A stretch of DNA of 64,000 nt from Girardia tigrina (lineage: Eukaryota; Platyhelminthes; Tricladida; Dugesiidae). Location of the stretch: positions 1 to 64,000 of the forward strand of contig MQRK01241454.1 of assembly GCA_001938485.1 (NCBI GenBank). Direction: 5' to 3'. A program made the position numbers and the translations under genes. The notes under the pieces are model-generated. The model saw only the letters and a program-made list of their open reading frames with translations. It made no database searches and had not been told where the DNA came from. Positions within the stretch are counted from its first letter, which is position 1; every line of letters starts with the position of its first letter. Positions 12,839 to 25,048 of the stretch are shown here, in pieces.

Positions 12839-14530
12839 CTCAACTGATATTGAATTACAATAGTTATTTAAAAAAAACTATTGGTGTCAAATAAAGAAAA
12901 TTAGCAATAATAAATAACAGTTTGATTTTGTAAATAAGTTATTGTTATCATTTTCATCTTTAGATTTTGCCATTGAAAATTCTAAATTTTGATATTAAAA
13001 CAAAATAATAACACGAATTTTAATTATTTAAACAAAAAATAAGAAACGAACCTAAAATGTTGTCTATAGTTTTGAGTTTTATTAAAAATAAAATTATCTT
13101 TAATTTACAAAGCAGTTATTTTATTTTGTTAAGAAAGATGTAATATTTTGTGTTATAAAATTGATTTTCAATTTTTATTATAATATATTATTATAAATTA
13201 TATTACTATACTATAAATTGGAAAAACATTTTCTGTTAACAGTATGTTTTTCAATTGAAACATTGGGGTGAAACTTCTGAGGAAGATAATATGACTACTA
13301 AAAGAAAATATTCCATGACATTGACCAATTTATTGTTATTTATCTCAGGTGGATAAAATCCATGAAGTTCTTCATTATTAAACGTGTCTTTTGTAGTCAT
13401 TTTTATTACCTTTTGTACTCAATGAATTCGATCTTTGTTTATATTTACTTCATATTTATATCTTTCATCATTTTTCTATTATAAAAGGTTTTATTTTGTA
13501 AACATTTGAAAATTAAAATTATATTACTTGGGGAAACGTTCACATTAACTACGAAGAAAATAACCAATAACGGCAACCTTTTAAATTTTAATAAATGAAA
13601 TTTTACTTAACAAATTTAATTATTATTATTAATTATTATTTATTAATTATTATTTAATTAATAATAACAATAATAATATTTTTTAATTCTTAATCAAGAA
13701 ATTATGAAATAAAATCAAAACAATATTTTTATTAAGAAGTTTTTTTGTTTTAAACAAATCAGTCATTATTATTAATGAACACAGTAAGTAAACCGAATCA
13801 TTTTATCAATCCGGTGAGACAAAATACAGAAAGCTCAAAAAGAAAAAAAACTCACTCTTATATGCGTCATAAATCAGTGGGTTACAAGACAAATAATTCA
13901 CTTTTGAATTGGATTATTTTGGGGTTTGGAAATTTCTTTTTATCAAAAGACAAAAAAGTTTCGTAGGTTAGATTTGACAGAAATTAGTTGCTTTAGAGGT
14001 TCGGTGAACAAAAATAGTATGAGACAATGTGATATAATAATGATAATAATATTTCTGTGGTTTAGGTTTACCATAAATTGATATAATTTAAGCGATGTGA
14101 TACTGACATTGAAATGATTGTGCGAAGGTGCTGCACATTAGTAAAGTACAAAACTGTTTGTCGCCATCATCAAGCATTCTTAGATAAACAAACAATTGAA
14201 CAGTCAACAATCTACTATAACAATTGATGTAAATTACATTTTATTTTCACGCATAGACAGTACGCAAAAGAAATAAACATTTACTATTTTTCTATAAGCA
14301 ATTAATGAAGATATTTATAATTATTAATCTGTCAACAAATTTGCATCCGTTTTGAATGATACATATTGTGTTTTTCTCATGAACAATATTGGTTAATTGA
14401 TTTTATTATTATTATTATTATTAAAAATTTTTTATAATTAAATTAATTTATTTGAATATTATATTTCAATTAATTTATTTTACTAGCGTTAGAAAGAAAA
14501 AAAAGGAAAACCAATAATAATTTTTTGTCA

Positions 14531-14534
<4 letters not shown>
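12839..14534. other. AT-rich stretch, no supported gene
   Basis: Apart from the weak candidate exon at 14093-14140 (see 12510-12592) nothing is recognised. A 63-codon frame at 13775 carries a GTAAGT donor-like site right after its third codon, which argues against the frame being translated as it stands. Confidence 0.4.

Positions 14535-14562
<28 letters not shown>
14535..14562. repeat. (AT)n microsatellite
   Basis: About 28 bp of AT repeat, followed shortly by a purine-rich AAG-type stretch. Confidence 0.95.
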
Positions 14563-14833
14563 TGAAAAATAGAAGAATAAAAAGAAGAAGAAGAGGAATA
14601 AGAAGGACGTAAATTTACTGGATAAATTTGAGTAATAAATTATTGATTAATGAAGAAAAACAACTTAAAAGAACTGATTATTATAAATAAAATTTTAAAA
14701 ATTTCAATGTCAAAGAATAAAAGTCGAATGCTTAATTCATTAATAACATATGCATTATTACCTATCAGTACGGTTAAAGAGTTTGCAGTTTAGAGTTAGA
14801 CAGAAACTTCTCCTCGACTCAACGTGACTCACA

Positions 14834-14877
14834 AGCAGTACGTAGGGAGAATAGAAGCAGTACGTAGGGAGAGTAGA
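14834..14877 (+). repeat. Tandem 22-bp duplication
   Basis: Two adjacent copies of a 22-bp unit beginning AGCAGTACGTAGGGAGA differ at one position, with the start of a third copy after them. The unit is G+C-rich compared with its surroundings. Function unknown. Confidence 0.9.
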
Positions 14878-17800
14878 AGAAGCACTAATAAAAAACGAGA
14901 TTAATTTAATTGCAGATCGTTTGAAATCATAAATTAGACGTGCTTATTTCGCTAAGCCTCATCAAAGAACAACTCATTAAAACCTAAATTTTATCTTTAA
15001 TATATTAATCATTGCTAATTGATCGAAAAATTATAGCGTCAATCAAAATGGCTGGTGATCGAAGGGTTTCTTGTGATCAAACACAAAAATCAATTTCATC
15101 TTTTGAAAGTTTTTTCCTATTGAATATCTAAAAAAAGTTTTTTTCTATAAAATAATGACTTCAATGATTTAACACAAGAATATCTGTTTTTTTCTGATTT
15201 TAAAAAATGATGGTTTTGTTTAAATTGAGTCTTAATTTTTTTAGATGTGTTGAATGAAGTATTTTTTTGCTACTAGAAGAAAAATATTCAAATATAAAAA
15301 AATTGTTTCGTTTTTTACGGTTTCTGTTGAAGAAAAGTTTTTTATTCATTTAATTTTTACAACTAATTTAATTATAATCAATTAAGTTGTTTTAATTAAT
15401 TATTAAATATTTATTTTTTTGTTTATGAGATTGAAAACAAAAACTATTTAATTAAATTTACTTTATACATATAATGAAGTATAATAAAAAATATTTTTTG
15501 TTTTACTTCATTTTTCTTGTTTTAATTAGCGCTAATACAAATTTTTGTTTTTTTGCTAAATGAATGTAAATTTTGTGGATAATTGAGAGGTTTTTTAATA
15601 AAATAAAATTAGATATTATAATTTTGTTTAAATTTACAATTTATCAATTAAAAAAGTATTAGATTTAATTAAAAGTTATTTTAAAAGTAATATAAGTTTG
15701 ATTTTTTCTCTTTATTTCTTGTTTAATTGTCTTTTAAATCTACATAAATATATAAATATTTATTTTTTATAAAAGGAAGAAATAAAAGAGGAAATTGAAA
15801 ATAAATTAGAAAACTTGTTATGTAAAATTTATTGAGTTATGTTTCATGGAATTTCGTCAGTTATCAATTTCACTTTTTCCGGCTTAATTTTGAATATTAT
15901 TAGAAGAAAAAATGATAAAATTTTATGGCTTTATCAAATAATTTTAAAAAAAGTTATTTTTTCTACTTTTTAGCTTTATTTATTATAATTATAAAACTAT
16001 ATGGAAAGAAAACCGTTTTCTTTTTAATCATTTTAAAAAAATAACTTTTTTTAGTTTTGGTAATCATGGAGCACTTATAATATTTCGCGAATGTCAAATG
16101 GAGCTTTTCTGTGATGCATTTTTTATTCTAACTTTAGTTTTTTAAATTTTATTTTTAAAGGATTTGAAAATTTTCTAATTTTGATATGGAATGAGAATTT
16201 GTCTTAAAATGTTTCAATATTAAATTAGTGTTATTAGTTAACTTTCGATATAAAAATATATTTCCAATAAATAATAGAAGATTAAGAAACCTTGCTTTAA
16301 ACCTTTGGAAAATATCCGGAGTACAGCTTCGTAAGAAAAAAACTTAAACAAGAGTAAATATTAAACTAAGTTTAGTAATCTAAATAAATTTATGAAATTT
16401 TATTTTGAATTTTGTAAAAATTGTCTTTTTATTTTAAAAGAGATGACAAAATCAGGTTGTAATAATACTTATTATTTTTGCAGATTTATTTATAAAAATT
16501 AGTTGTTAATGGAAATGTTATGACTCTCATGAGGTATAACAATAACTTCTGTCTCTCTTTTCTGTCGGTGATTTTTATACCCGGAAACGTTAGAATCCAA
16601 TCATTTTACCATCAGAGCTAAAGGTTATTCTAAAGTTATTGATTAAGATTCATAAAAAACATAAAAGAAACTGTTCGTCAAGCAAAACGAAAAACAAAGA
16701 AATGTTTTCATTTATAGAATGTTTTTTTGCTTTTTTGAAAAAGACAAAAAATTGAGTCCCCTCTAAACTGTTTGCTGAAATACTTAGAGAGACATAATAA
16801 AATGCATAAGTATACAGTTTCAATTTTTATTATAAATATAAAAATGAAACGTGAATTCCTAAGTCATTTTCATTGTGAGACCCACGGCACGTGCTGGAAA
16901 TCTCGATACACTTAGACGACATAATCAATTTATTGCTTACCGTTATGTCATTTGAAATTTTTAAAAGAGATCTTTTGGTTTTCTTAAGACATTTTTCTGT
17001 TTTTAGAAAATTAGAAAAAAAGCAATAACAACCACACTAGTTTTCTTTCAATACTACAACATTAATTGCCATGGAAAATATTTTTTCAACTTTCCCCCTT
17101 TTTTATAATTCAATTATTTAAAAAAAAGAAAGAAAAAGAAATCGAAAAATATTGAACAATAATAAAAATGAAATTATTTTTCAACATCGTAATTTCGTAT
17201 ATTATTGCATTAAATATCCAATTAAATGATTAATGGGTAAAAATTTGCAATTATCATTTACAACTAACAAAAAAATTTTTTTCCCCTCAAATAAATAATT
17301 TTTCATCAACAAAAAAATAAGATACGGAGGAGTTGTTGTTCTTGTTTTTTTCCCCTATTTTGTGTTCAATTCATTGTAAAAAAAACCCAGACATTTGATA
17401 TGGAGTGGAAGAGCTCAATATGAAAAAATGAAAAATTTGTAAAATTATCTATATCAATAAACTTTAACGTTTTGGAGAAATTAATATTATAAATTCGATT
17501 TTATCATTTTTAGAAGGATTTAAAATCGATATTTTTTTGTTCATTTCACTTTTTAATTTGAGGTATGATATTAAATTACGAGTTTATTAGTTGTTTTTTG
17601 TTTCATCTATATGATGATGATTGATATATTTGTCTTGGGTTTTTTCCTGACTTCTTTTTACGCTCTTTTTTTAATTGAATTCGGATTTGCTTTCGTTATT
17701 ATTTATGTTGGGTTTTATTTTTTTTCATTTTATTCCCGACTGGTTTTATTAGGAAACCTTATTATTTATGATTATTTATTCCATGAAGTATTAGGAAAAA

Positions 17801-18640
17801 TGAAAAAAAGAGAAAGAAAAATACAGAGACAAAACTGCAAAAAAACGGTCTTTTTCCTTTTTAAAAGTTTAGAGTTACCGGATTTTTTCGAGAAAAGTTT
17901 GCTCTAATTAATTACATAAAAATTCGTGTAAATTTAGCCGGGATTAGAGTTCTTTAGACGTACTGGATTTCGGGTGATCGTTTTGGTTTTTTAAGATGAT
18001 TTCGGAATGACTAGTAGTTTTATATTACATTTTTACTTTAATATATTTGAAGGATTTTTCTAAGCCGAGTTGATTTGAATTTAATTTTAGTGGAATATCA
18101 AATACTATATAATTTAAAAAGAAACCTTATTTTTGTCATTAGAAAATACAAGCCGCATATTTTGTGATTTTTTTGTATGTATTTTTGTTTCGTAAAATGG
18201 GAATTCAAATGTAGCTTATTTTATCTTCATTTTTTTCTAAATAAGTAAAATATTTATTAAAATTTTAACAAAAATAATTTCATAAACTTATCTTCAGATT
18301 TTAATCTAGATATTATAAAACATTATTATAAAAAATTATTTTTAATCAATCAAAAATAAAAATATATATTTTTATTAAAATTACATTTTTCATGTTTCCA
18401 ATCAGTTCATTATTTAAAATATCCCAAAAAAGTTATAAAGTGCAGTTTGGCTAACTTGTGTGTATCTTAATCCTTTAAGTTACTCTTTTTAAGCCTTGTG
18501 GAGTCTATGTTTTTTCTATTGCACTCTCTAATGTGGACTGTTTTAGAGTATTTCTTTTAAAAATATTTTATGAGGCAACAGATGAGAAAAGTACGATAAT
18601 TATAAATAATCGATTGTAAATTTTACTTAATATATGACAT
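14878..18640. other. Long AT-rich stretch, no supported gene
   Basis: G+C-richer patches occur at about 16510-16640 (a strong pyrimidine tract, TTCTGTCTCTCTTTTCTGTC, precedes an AG) and 16870-16930 (another CACGTG palindrome). The 98-codon frame at 17611-17907 is hydrophobic and AT-driven and is not accepted as a gene. Confidence 0.45.
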
Positions 18641-18648
18641 TATATATA

Positions 18649-19026
18649 NNNNNNNNNNNNNNNNNNNNNNNNNNNNNNNNNNNNNNNNNNNNNNNNNNNN
18701 NNNNNNNNNNNNNNNNNNNNNNNNNNNNNNNNNNNNNNNNNNNNNNNNNNNNNNNNNNNNNNNNNNNNNNNNNNNNNNNNNNNNNNNNNNNNNNNNNNNN
18801 NNNNNNNNNNNNNNNNNNNNNNNNNNNNNNNNNNNNNNNNNNNNNNNNNNNNNNNNNNNNNNNNNNNNNNNNNNNNNNNNNNNNNNNNNNNNNNNNNNNN
18901 NNNNNNNNNNNNNNNNNNNNNNNNNNNNNNNNNNNNNNNNNNNNNNNNNNNNNNNNNNNNNNNNNNNNNNNNNNNNNNNNNNNNNNNNNNNNNNNNNNNN
19001 NNNNNNNNNNNNNNNNNNNNNNNNNN
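18649..19026. other. Assembly gap (378 N)
   Basis: The gap is bordered by TA repeat on the left and (AT)17 on the right. It most likely covers a longer AT microsatellite or a hairpin that sequencing could not cross. Confidence 0.95.

Positions 19027-19060
<34 letters not shown>
19027..19060. repeat. (AT)n microsatellite at gap edge
   Basis: About 34 bp of pure AT repeat directly abuts the gap. Confidence 0.95.
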
Positions 19061-19063
<3 letters not shown>

Positions 19064-19990
19064 TAAAATTAATATATGATATAAAAATAATATATTTCAT
19101 CAGGTGATATATTATTTTTATTTAATATCTTATTATTACTTAGTCAAAGGAATTTAGTGCTACCCTTTAAAAATAATATCGTAAACAAAGTGTAAATTAA
19201 TGCAAATATAGAAATGTTACTTTCTAAATAAAAATTGTTATTAATTGTTGACAAGAAGTCATAAAACGTTTTCGAAAAACTCCATCTAAATGGACTCATG
19301 TTACTTCTTCAAAATATTTTAATTTTAAATTCAAAATATAATAAATCCAAATATTTTACATTTTAATTTAAACTTTGATTCAAAATTGAATTTATCTAAG
19401 TAGAATAAAATCCTCTTTAAAATTCACAGAAACTGAAATCCTTTACCGATTTTGAATAACATGTCATAGAAATGCATTGTTTTGTCAATCGTGAAAAAAT
19501 CTTTAATAATTGTCTTTTTTTAGAAATGATTATCAAAGTAATCACTAGTTTTAGTGAATTTTTCTTCTTAGAAAACTTAATTTTTTGAAGTCAAAATTTT
19601 TAAAAGAGAAAAGCAAGAAATGGTCTCATTAATCAAGAGAATATAAGTGTTCATAATTGGGTTAAAATCTAATTAAGAACATAAAAACTGGTGTAGTTTC
19701 ATCTCCAAAGTCAAATAATTATCAGTAATATTGTCAAAGGTTGTGAAATGAAAAGTACACAGGAAACGGTGTGCTGCTTGATACTTCATAAAATGCCATA
19801 TTAGATTATTAATAAAATTAAAAATTAATAAAATATTGAATTATATATTTAGTCATTAATAATTGTTTGAATAAATCAAGATATTCTAGAATTATAAAAA
19901 TGATATATAGAAATTTGAAAATGAGAAGACATTAACTTTAACTTTCTCAATAAATAATGGCCGAATGTTTAAGATTAATATCATGGAGAT
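19061..19990. other. AT-rich stretch, no gene seen
   Basis: Nothing is recognised. It lies downstream of the terminal exon read from the minus strand at 20164-20309. Confidence 0.5.
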
Positions 19991-19994
19991 ATTT

Positions 19995-20000
19995 TTTATT
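19995..20000 (-). promoter_or_regulatory. Poly(A) signal AATAAA for the minus-strand exon
   Basis: AATAAA on the minus strand lies about 165 bases beyond the stop codon at 20164. The hexamer is common in such AT-rich DNA, so it gives only modest support. Confidence 0.4.
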
Positions 20001-20163
20001 CGAGCTATAGTTCATTGCATTGTCTTATACATTTTTCAATATGAGGATACCAGTCATCGATCCATTTTCGTAAGAAGTAAACTAAGTCGGATCTGGTGAA
20101 TAACCTTTATGTGAAAGTATTTCCATTCTATAAACAACTCAATCTTTTCTTTTACAAGTTTTG

Positions 20164-20309
20164 CTATGCTCGAGAGTACTTTATTATTTGTTGTCCGTAG
20201 GGTACAGTATAATCATTCCACTCAGAATTGAGTAGCTCATTAAAGATCTCACTCTTCTGATTTGGAGTAGCATTTGATGCCGATGGTTCGCCCTGACTAC
20301 TCAGGGATT
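20164..20309 (-). CDS. Probable terminal exon, unidentified protein C-terminus
   Basis: On the minus strand a pyrimidine-rich acceptor (AATTTTTCACAAAACTACCTCAG) ends at 20310. It is followed by two bases and 47 codons, then TAG. The peptide is polar and low-complexity at first (SLSSQGEPSASNATPNQKSE), then reads FNELLNSEWNDYTVPYGQQ and ends IIKYSRA. This looks like a cytoplasmic or disordered C-terminal tail. Codon use and base composition differ from the AT-rich flanks, and an AATAAA follows about 165 bases downstream. The frame continues upstream for 15 codons to an ATG, but that part is AT-rich and hydrophobic, so I read it as intron. The parent gene would lie to the right on this strand; the candidate exon at 24915-25048 may or may not belong to it. 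Confidence 0.5.
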
Positions 20310-23300
20310 CTGAGGTAGTTTTGTGAAAAATTAATAGAAAGTCAATATTTAACATGTTTAATATTATAATAAACTATATTGGGGTATAAAACTTGTATTT
20401 TTGTGAATGAACAATCTTGGTTAGATGTCAATTAAGCAAAAGGCGCCAATAGCACGATTCGACGATAACTATATTGACAACTTATGTCATCTATGTGTAG
20501 GTTCCGGTTTCATATTTACCGACCTGTTATGTTATCACAATTTGTATCTTTCACAATTTTATATGCGAATCGAACTCAAAAAGTAATACATTAACAATAG
20601 TTTAGATAATAAACTCGATTATTATAACTAAACTCATTCGCATGTGATAAACGATTTGAAAGATCATTTTTTATTTAAAATTTAAACTTATTAATCATTG
20701 TTCCCTTCATATTTCTTTGAGTTAAAATGAAATAATGACTAATTAAGAAAAATAATTAATCGATTTATAATAATTATATCAAATTAAAAAAATTAATTGA
20801 AATTTATTCAATAAAATAATCTAATTTGAATTATGTAAATTGAACACAATGTAAAATTGCAATTTTATTATAATCTTATCATATCATTTTAGAGATGACT
20901 TGCAGTCTTAAATGTAGAGCTTCCAAGAATAATGTTTCTGATAAACGTCTGCATTTTCAATCAGTATCATAATAATGTATTAATCTGGTGCTTTTTTCTC
21001 TTTTTCTTTATGTTTACCAAGACTATTTTAATCCTATATCCTTTGATTTGGAATGATTTCAATGGAAATTCAATTATGATCATCAAATAAGATTAAATAC
21101 TAAAGTAAAAAGTCAGATATTAGTTGCTGAACTGGATAAGATGTTATCCTTCGTAAATCCTTTTCCAAATAAAATAAGTTGGCTACATGAGATTTTTTAT
21201 GAATTTTTTTACATATGGCCTCATTGGAAAAATGAGATATATGTTAGAGAAATATATGTTTGTTTTCATGATTTTTGATGTAATAAATCCCAAGTATAAT
21301 GTACATTGTTGGGTTTCATTTGATTATTTATTGATATAAAATATAATCATTAAGAGGAAAGACCCTTTGATAATTTCTACAAAGAAGATTAATAATAATT
21401 TTATTCTTCAATATTACGTACAAAAAATAGATACAAAGGGATATAAAGATTTCGAGGTTGACATTCAGTAAAAAAATAAACCCCAGTTTATTTAAAAAAA
21501 ATTGGGTTTTTTCTGTTCTATTTTGTTAAACCTTTTATTTTTTCTATTGTTAGGAGATATTGTTATAGGTATTGTAAACGTTTAAATCAGAATGATTTTG
21601 CGGTTGGAGTCGGGGTATTGTATTTTTAATGCGTAACATTTTATATAAAACTCAATTTTCTCCATTTAATTTCAATTGCTTTTAAGAAATTCTTTTGAAT
21701 CTACTTTTGATTCCACAACATCCTTGTGACTTCTTCAAAAACGAATGGTCAAATTGAATTCTTTATCAATGCTAAATCTTAATGTGTCGATGTAAATTTG
21801 TTAGAAAACAGATTAAACTGCTTAATTAGTAATAATTCACAATACAACCATTCATAGATTTAATAAAAATATAAATTTTATATCATTTAAACAAATTTAA
21901 TTCACATTATAAGTGAAAATTAATTTTTATGGGACATTTGTATCCATTAATTATCATCCAAAATCGAAAAATAATTTAGTTTTAATTACTTTAAATTATT
22001 ACCCAATAAAATTGCATTAAAATTAAATACTTATAAATTGTATTTTCTATCATATTATTATTTTTTTTATTGAATATTTTTAATATATAATAATAGCTAA
22101 GAAAACTGACCAGTTGAACACTTTGCTTTCAATTGATAATTTTTTCTTTTTATAAATACTTATAAAAGTTTTTATGATAAAAAACTTTGCAACAAAAAAG
22201 ATTTATTCAAATGGAAAGATAAAAAGAAAGAATTAAAAAGATATATTACAGTTAAAAAAATTGGAGTAACTTGGAAAAAAACTTAGTCAATATAACTAAC
22301 AGTCAGATGCGAAAATTGTCACTCTCCGTTGAATGTATTGATAATTTGATCAGAATTTCGTTGACCCAACTCTACGGTGGTTAAAAGTATAACTCCGAAT
22401 CACATAAGAAATATTCTATGGATTAATTTCTTAAATTGTTTATCAAAAAATGAAGATGAAAGTAGGATATTTTGTCTCGGAATCAAATCTCCACTTTCGG
22501 AATTCATAATTTAATTAATTGTATATTACTATCGTACAAACGATTTTTTTTAATATTTTTACAATCATTTTATAATAATATAATAATAAATTTTCTTTCG
22601 AGACACAATCTCCTATTTTTTCTTAAAATTTTCTTTATTTATGAACAAAAATAACGCAACCGTCATTCACATACCAAAAGCAAATTCAAGAGTGTGAGGT
22701 GATATAAAGTGTATAATAATTTAATGTATACACATATATTACGTTTTAATTGTTAAAAGCATTACAATAATAACTAAAAACAGCAAAACAATTTAATTAC
22801 GTTCCTTAAAAGATCTTTATCAAAAAAAATAATAAACAAAAATCATTATTATAATAAAAAATAACTATTTACTACTTTAGATAAAATATATAGCACAAAA
22901 TATTGCTTATAAAAAATTTATTAAATAAAATTTTAATTTATTATTTGTTTTTCTAAATTAAATTAAATGTATAGTTTTGAAAAGCCAAAAAAAGAAACTT
23001 TGATAGAAATAAATTTTGATTAAATGAACGTAAATGAAGCATGGAGTAGCGTAGCACTTGCACTCAATATAAAGATCGTTGCCGCCATCAATCATTTACA
23101 CCAGCGATGATGATAAACGTTTCATCTTCGGTGTTGGTGTTAATCAACATATTTGACAAGTGATAGTTACTTTGACGATATTGTCTACTTTATTAAAGGT
23201 AAAATTAATCATGTAATGGCTTTAGAACTTCTTTGAAATATTATTCATTAAACTCGGTATTTTATTTAATTTTACATATTACATGACATTTAAATAAAAA

Positions 23301-23949
23301 TTTCTCTTAAATTAATAAAGGAATGTCGGATATACTTGACTGAATAATAAATGGAATTTTCTGTTTCAACTATAATAGAACCTCAGTAAACCCTTTCTAT
23401 GGAACATTTTTATTTCAATTACTAAAGATTTTATTTATTTTATTGGAATATAACTACATTATATTTATTATTATGATCTTTATGTCATATTATACTATAT
23501 TATATTATGTATTAGGTATTTAAAAGGCTGAATATTTACATAATGTTGTTTGATAACACCGATAAATGGTCATTCGGATGAAAGTGCAGCATTGTAAATA
23601 TTTGTTATAACCATAAAACTTATAGATTAAAAGTTGACCTTTTTTAGGTCTAAAAATAGAACTTCGGGTCTTTGTAAACCATACGGTGGCAGATAATGCA
23701 AAGGTATTAGTTGGTTGTTTTATTTGAATCTTGTATTTGAATTTAGAAACCTATTTTTGAAGGCTTTTTACTCAATCAATTTTCTCCAAACTTTGTTCAT
23801 TTACTCACTTTCGATGACAATAAATGATAATGTGAAACTGATCAAACTAGAATATCTAAAATTTTGTTGTAAAAACGTTTTACGATTATCAACAAATGCT
23901 TAAATGTTTTAAATAGAAATGTTTTAGTTTTTTTCCTTTCATGCTTTAT
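20310..23949. other. Long stretch without a supported gene
   Basis: G+C-richer patches at about 20430-20580, 22290-22410 and 23040-23200 are open in more than one frame on both strands, so no exon is called. The patch at 23040 contains GCCGCCATC and several homeodomain-like ATTA cores, consistent with a regulatory element. Confidence 0.35.
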
Positions 23950-24068
23950 AATAAATTTATTACGTTATTAGTAACTATTTCATTACAAAATGTAGTAGTC
24001 AAAATTTTTAGTATAAAATTTTACCTATAAAAGATTTAAATAGTTACTAATAACGTAATTAATTTATT
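23950..24068. repeat. Inverted repeat with a perfect 22-bp core
   Basis: ATTACGTTATTAGTAACTAT and two further T residues at 23959-23980 are matched exactly in reverse complement at 24038-24059. Pairing extends outward to about 31 bp with one mismatch. The 57-bp loop is AT-rich. A small foldback element or MITE remnant is plausible. Confidence 0.85.
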
Positions 24069-24914
24069 AAAAAATGTAACAGTTATTTTCCCTTCTACAA
24101 AACAATAGATAACAAAACAATTAGGTTAGCCAAGTAGAGTTCTACCCGTATAAAGCATGGATATAAAAAATGGTTTTTGATTTACTGGTTTTGTAATACA
24201 GGTATGAAATTTTTATACCTATTTTCATCAATTCACAAATCCATACGATAATTTTCAAGGTTATACACAAAGTCATGAAAAACAGATTCTGAAAATCTAG
24301 AAAATAGAAAATATTCTTCGGTAAGTAATACAGATAAATTCAACCTTGCAAATCTATTAAACGATTTTGAAAGGTTGATATTATTCCAATGTTTTTACGA
24401 AATGTTAGTCCGAAACAGGTTTGTCTTTAAGACTTATTACATTCATTGAAACGCTTCAACTATTCTTCGTCTGTAGTGTTGTGTGATAACATTTAATATC
24501 CCCAGCACAAACTTCCTCAGCTGCGGCTCTTGTACTGAGTTTTTTTAAATGACACAACATAATTTGAATTCCAATTTTTATGATGCGTGAAATAAGTACA
24601 AAAATTACATCTGAATCATTTATATAGGCTTATGGTATAAGATGATTTTTTCAGACACATCCACCAACTATGATGATTTTTTGACTACTTAGCCAGCTAA
24701 TGTTATAATAATATATAATTTGAAATGCTTTCTTTTTTCCAGGATGAAATCTCTAAACACTAAGAATGCCAACAGTTCAGTCACTGCTCTCACACAATAA
24801 AGTTTGGTGGGTAACTTAAGCTGCTGAAAGCCTTAAGTTAAATATTTTAAAGAATCTCTGGCAATCATTATAAAATGAATTCTATGATTTCTATATAAAA
24901 GAATTTTTAACTAC

Positions 24915-25048
24915 CTGGAACCACAAAGACGAATGGGGAAATGTGTTTGGTAAATTTAAAGGTTTCATGAAATAATTCGTTATGAAAATAGTTATACAAA
25001 TTAATGATGTATGCCTGCCACTGTTGATTTAGATGTTTCATATCTACT
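24915..25048 (-). CDS. Possible internal exon, unidentified
   Basis: Read on the minus strand, an acceptor-like CACTTAACTTTTCTTAG is followed by one base, 44 open codons and one base, then the donor CCAG|GTAGTT. The peptide contains VDMKHLNQQWQAYIINLYNY early and ends KHISPFVFVVP. It is rich in aromatic residues and histidine. No domain is recognised. The next islands downstream on the same strand (24770-24840 and 24470-24540) are partly open but do not join in phase, so the structure of any gene here is unresolved. A decayed transposon is an alternative. Confidence 0.35.

Noticed and set aside
14093-14220. Insulin-like A-chain pattern (MIVRRCCTLVKYKTVC)
   Set aside because: The cysteine spacing does not match the CCxxxC...C pattern of insulin A chains, and no B chain is nearby.
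17611-17907. 98-codon plus-strand frame with a hydrophobic, membrane-like N-terminus
   Set aside because: Frames of this length are expected once or twice by chance in 64 kb; the residues (F, I, L, Y, K) are those dictated by AT-rich DNA and there is no domain or splice support.
18627-19100. Apparent frames on both strands across the gap
   Set aside because: They consist of N and of AT-repeat translated as Ile-Tyr; artefacts.
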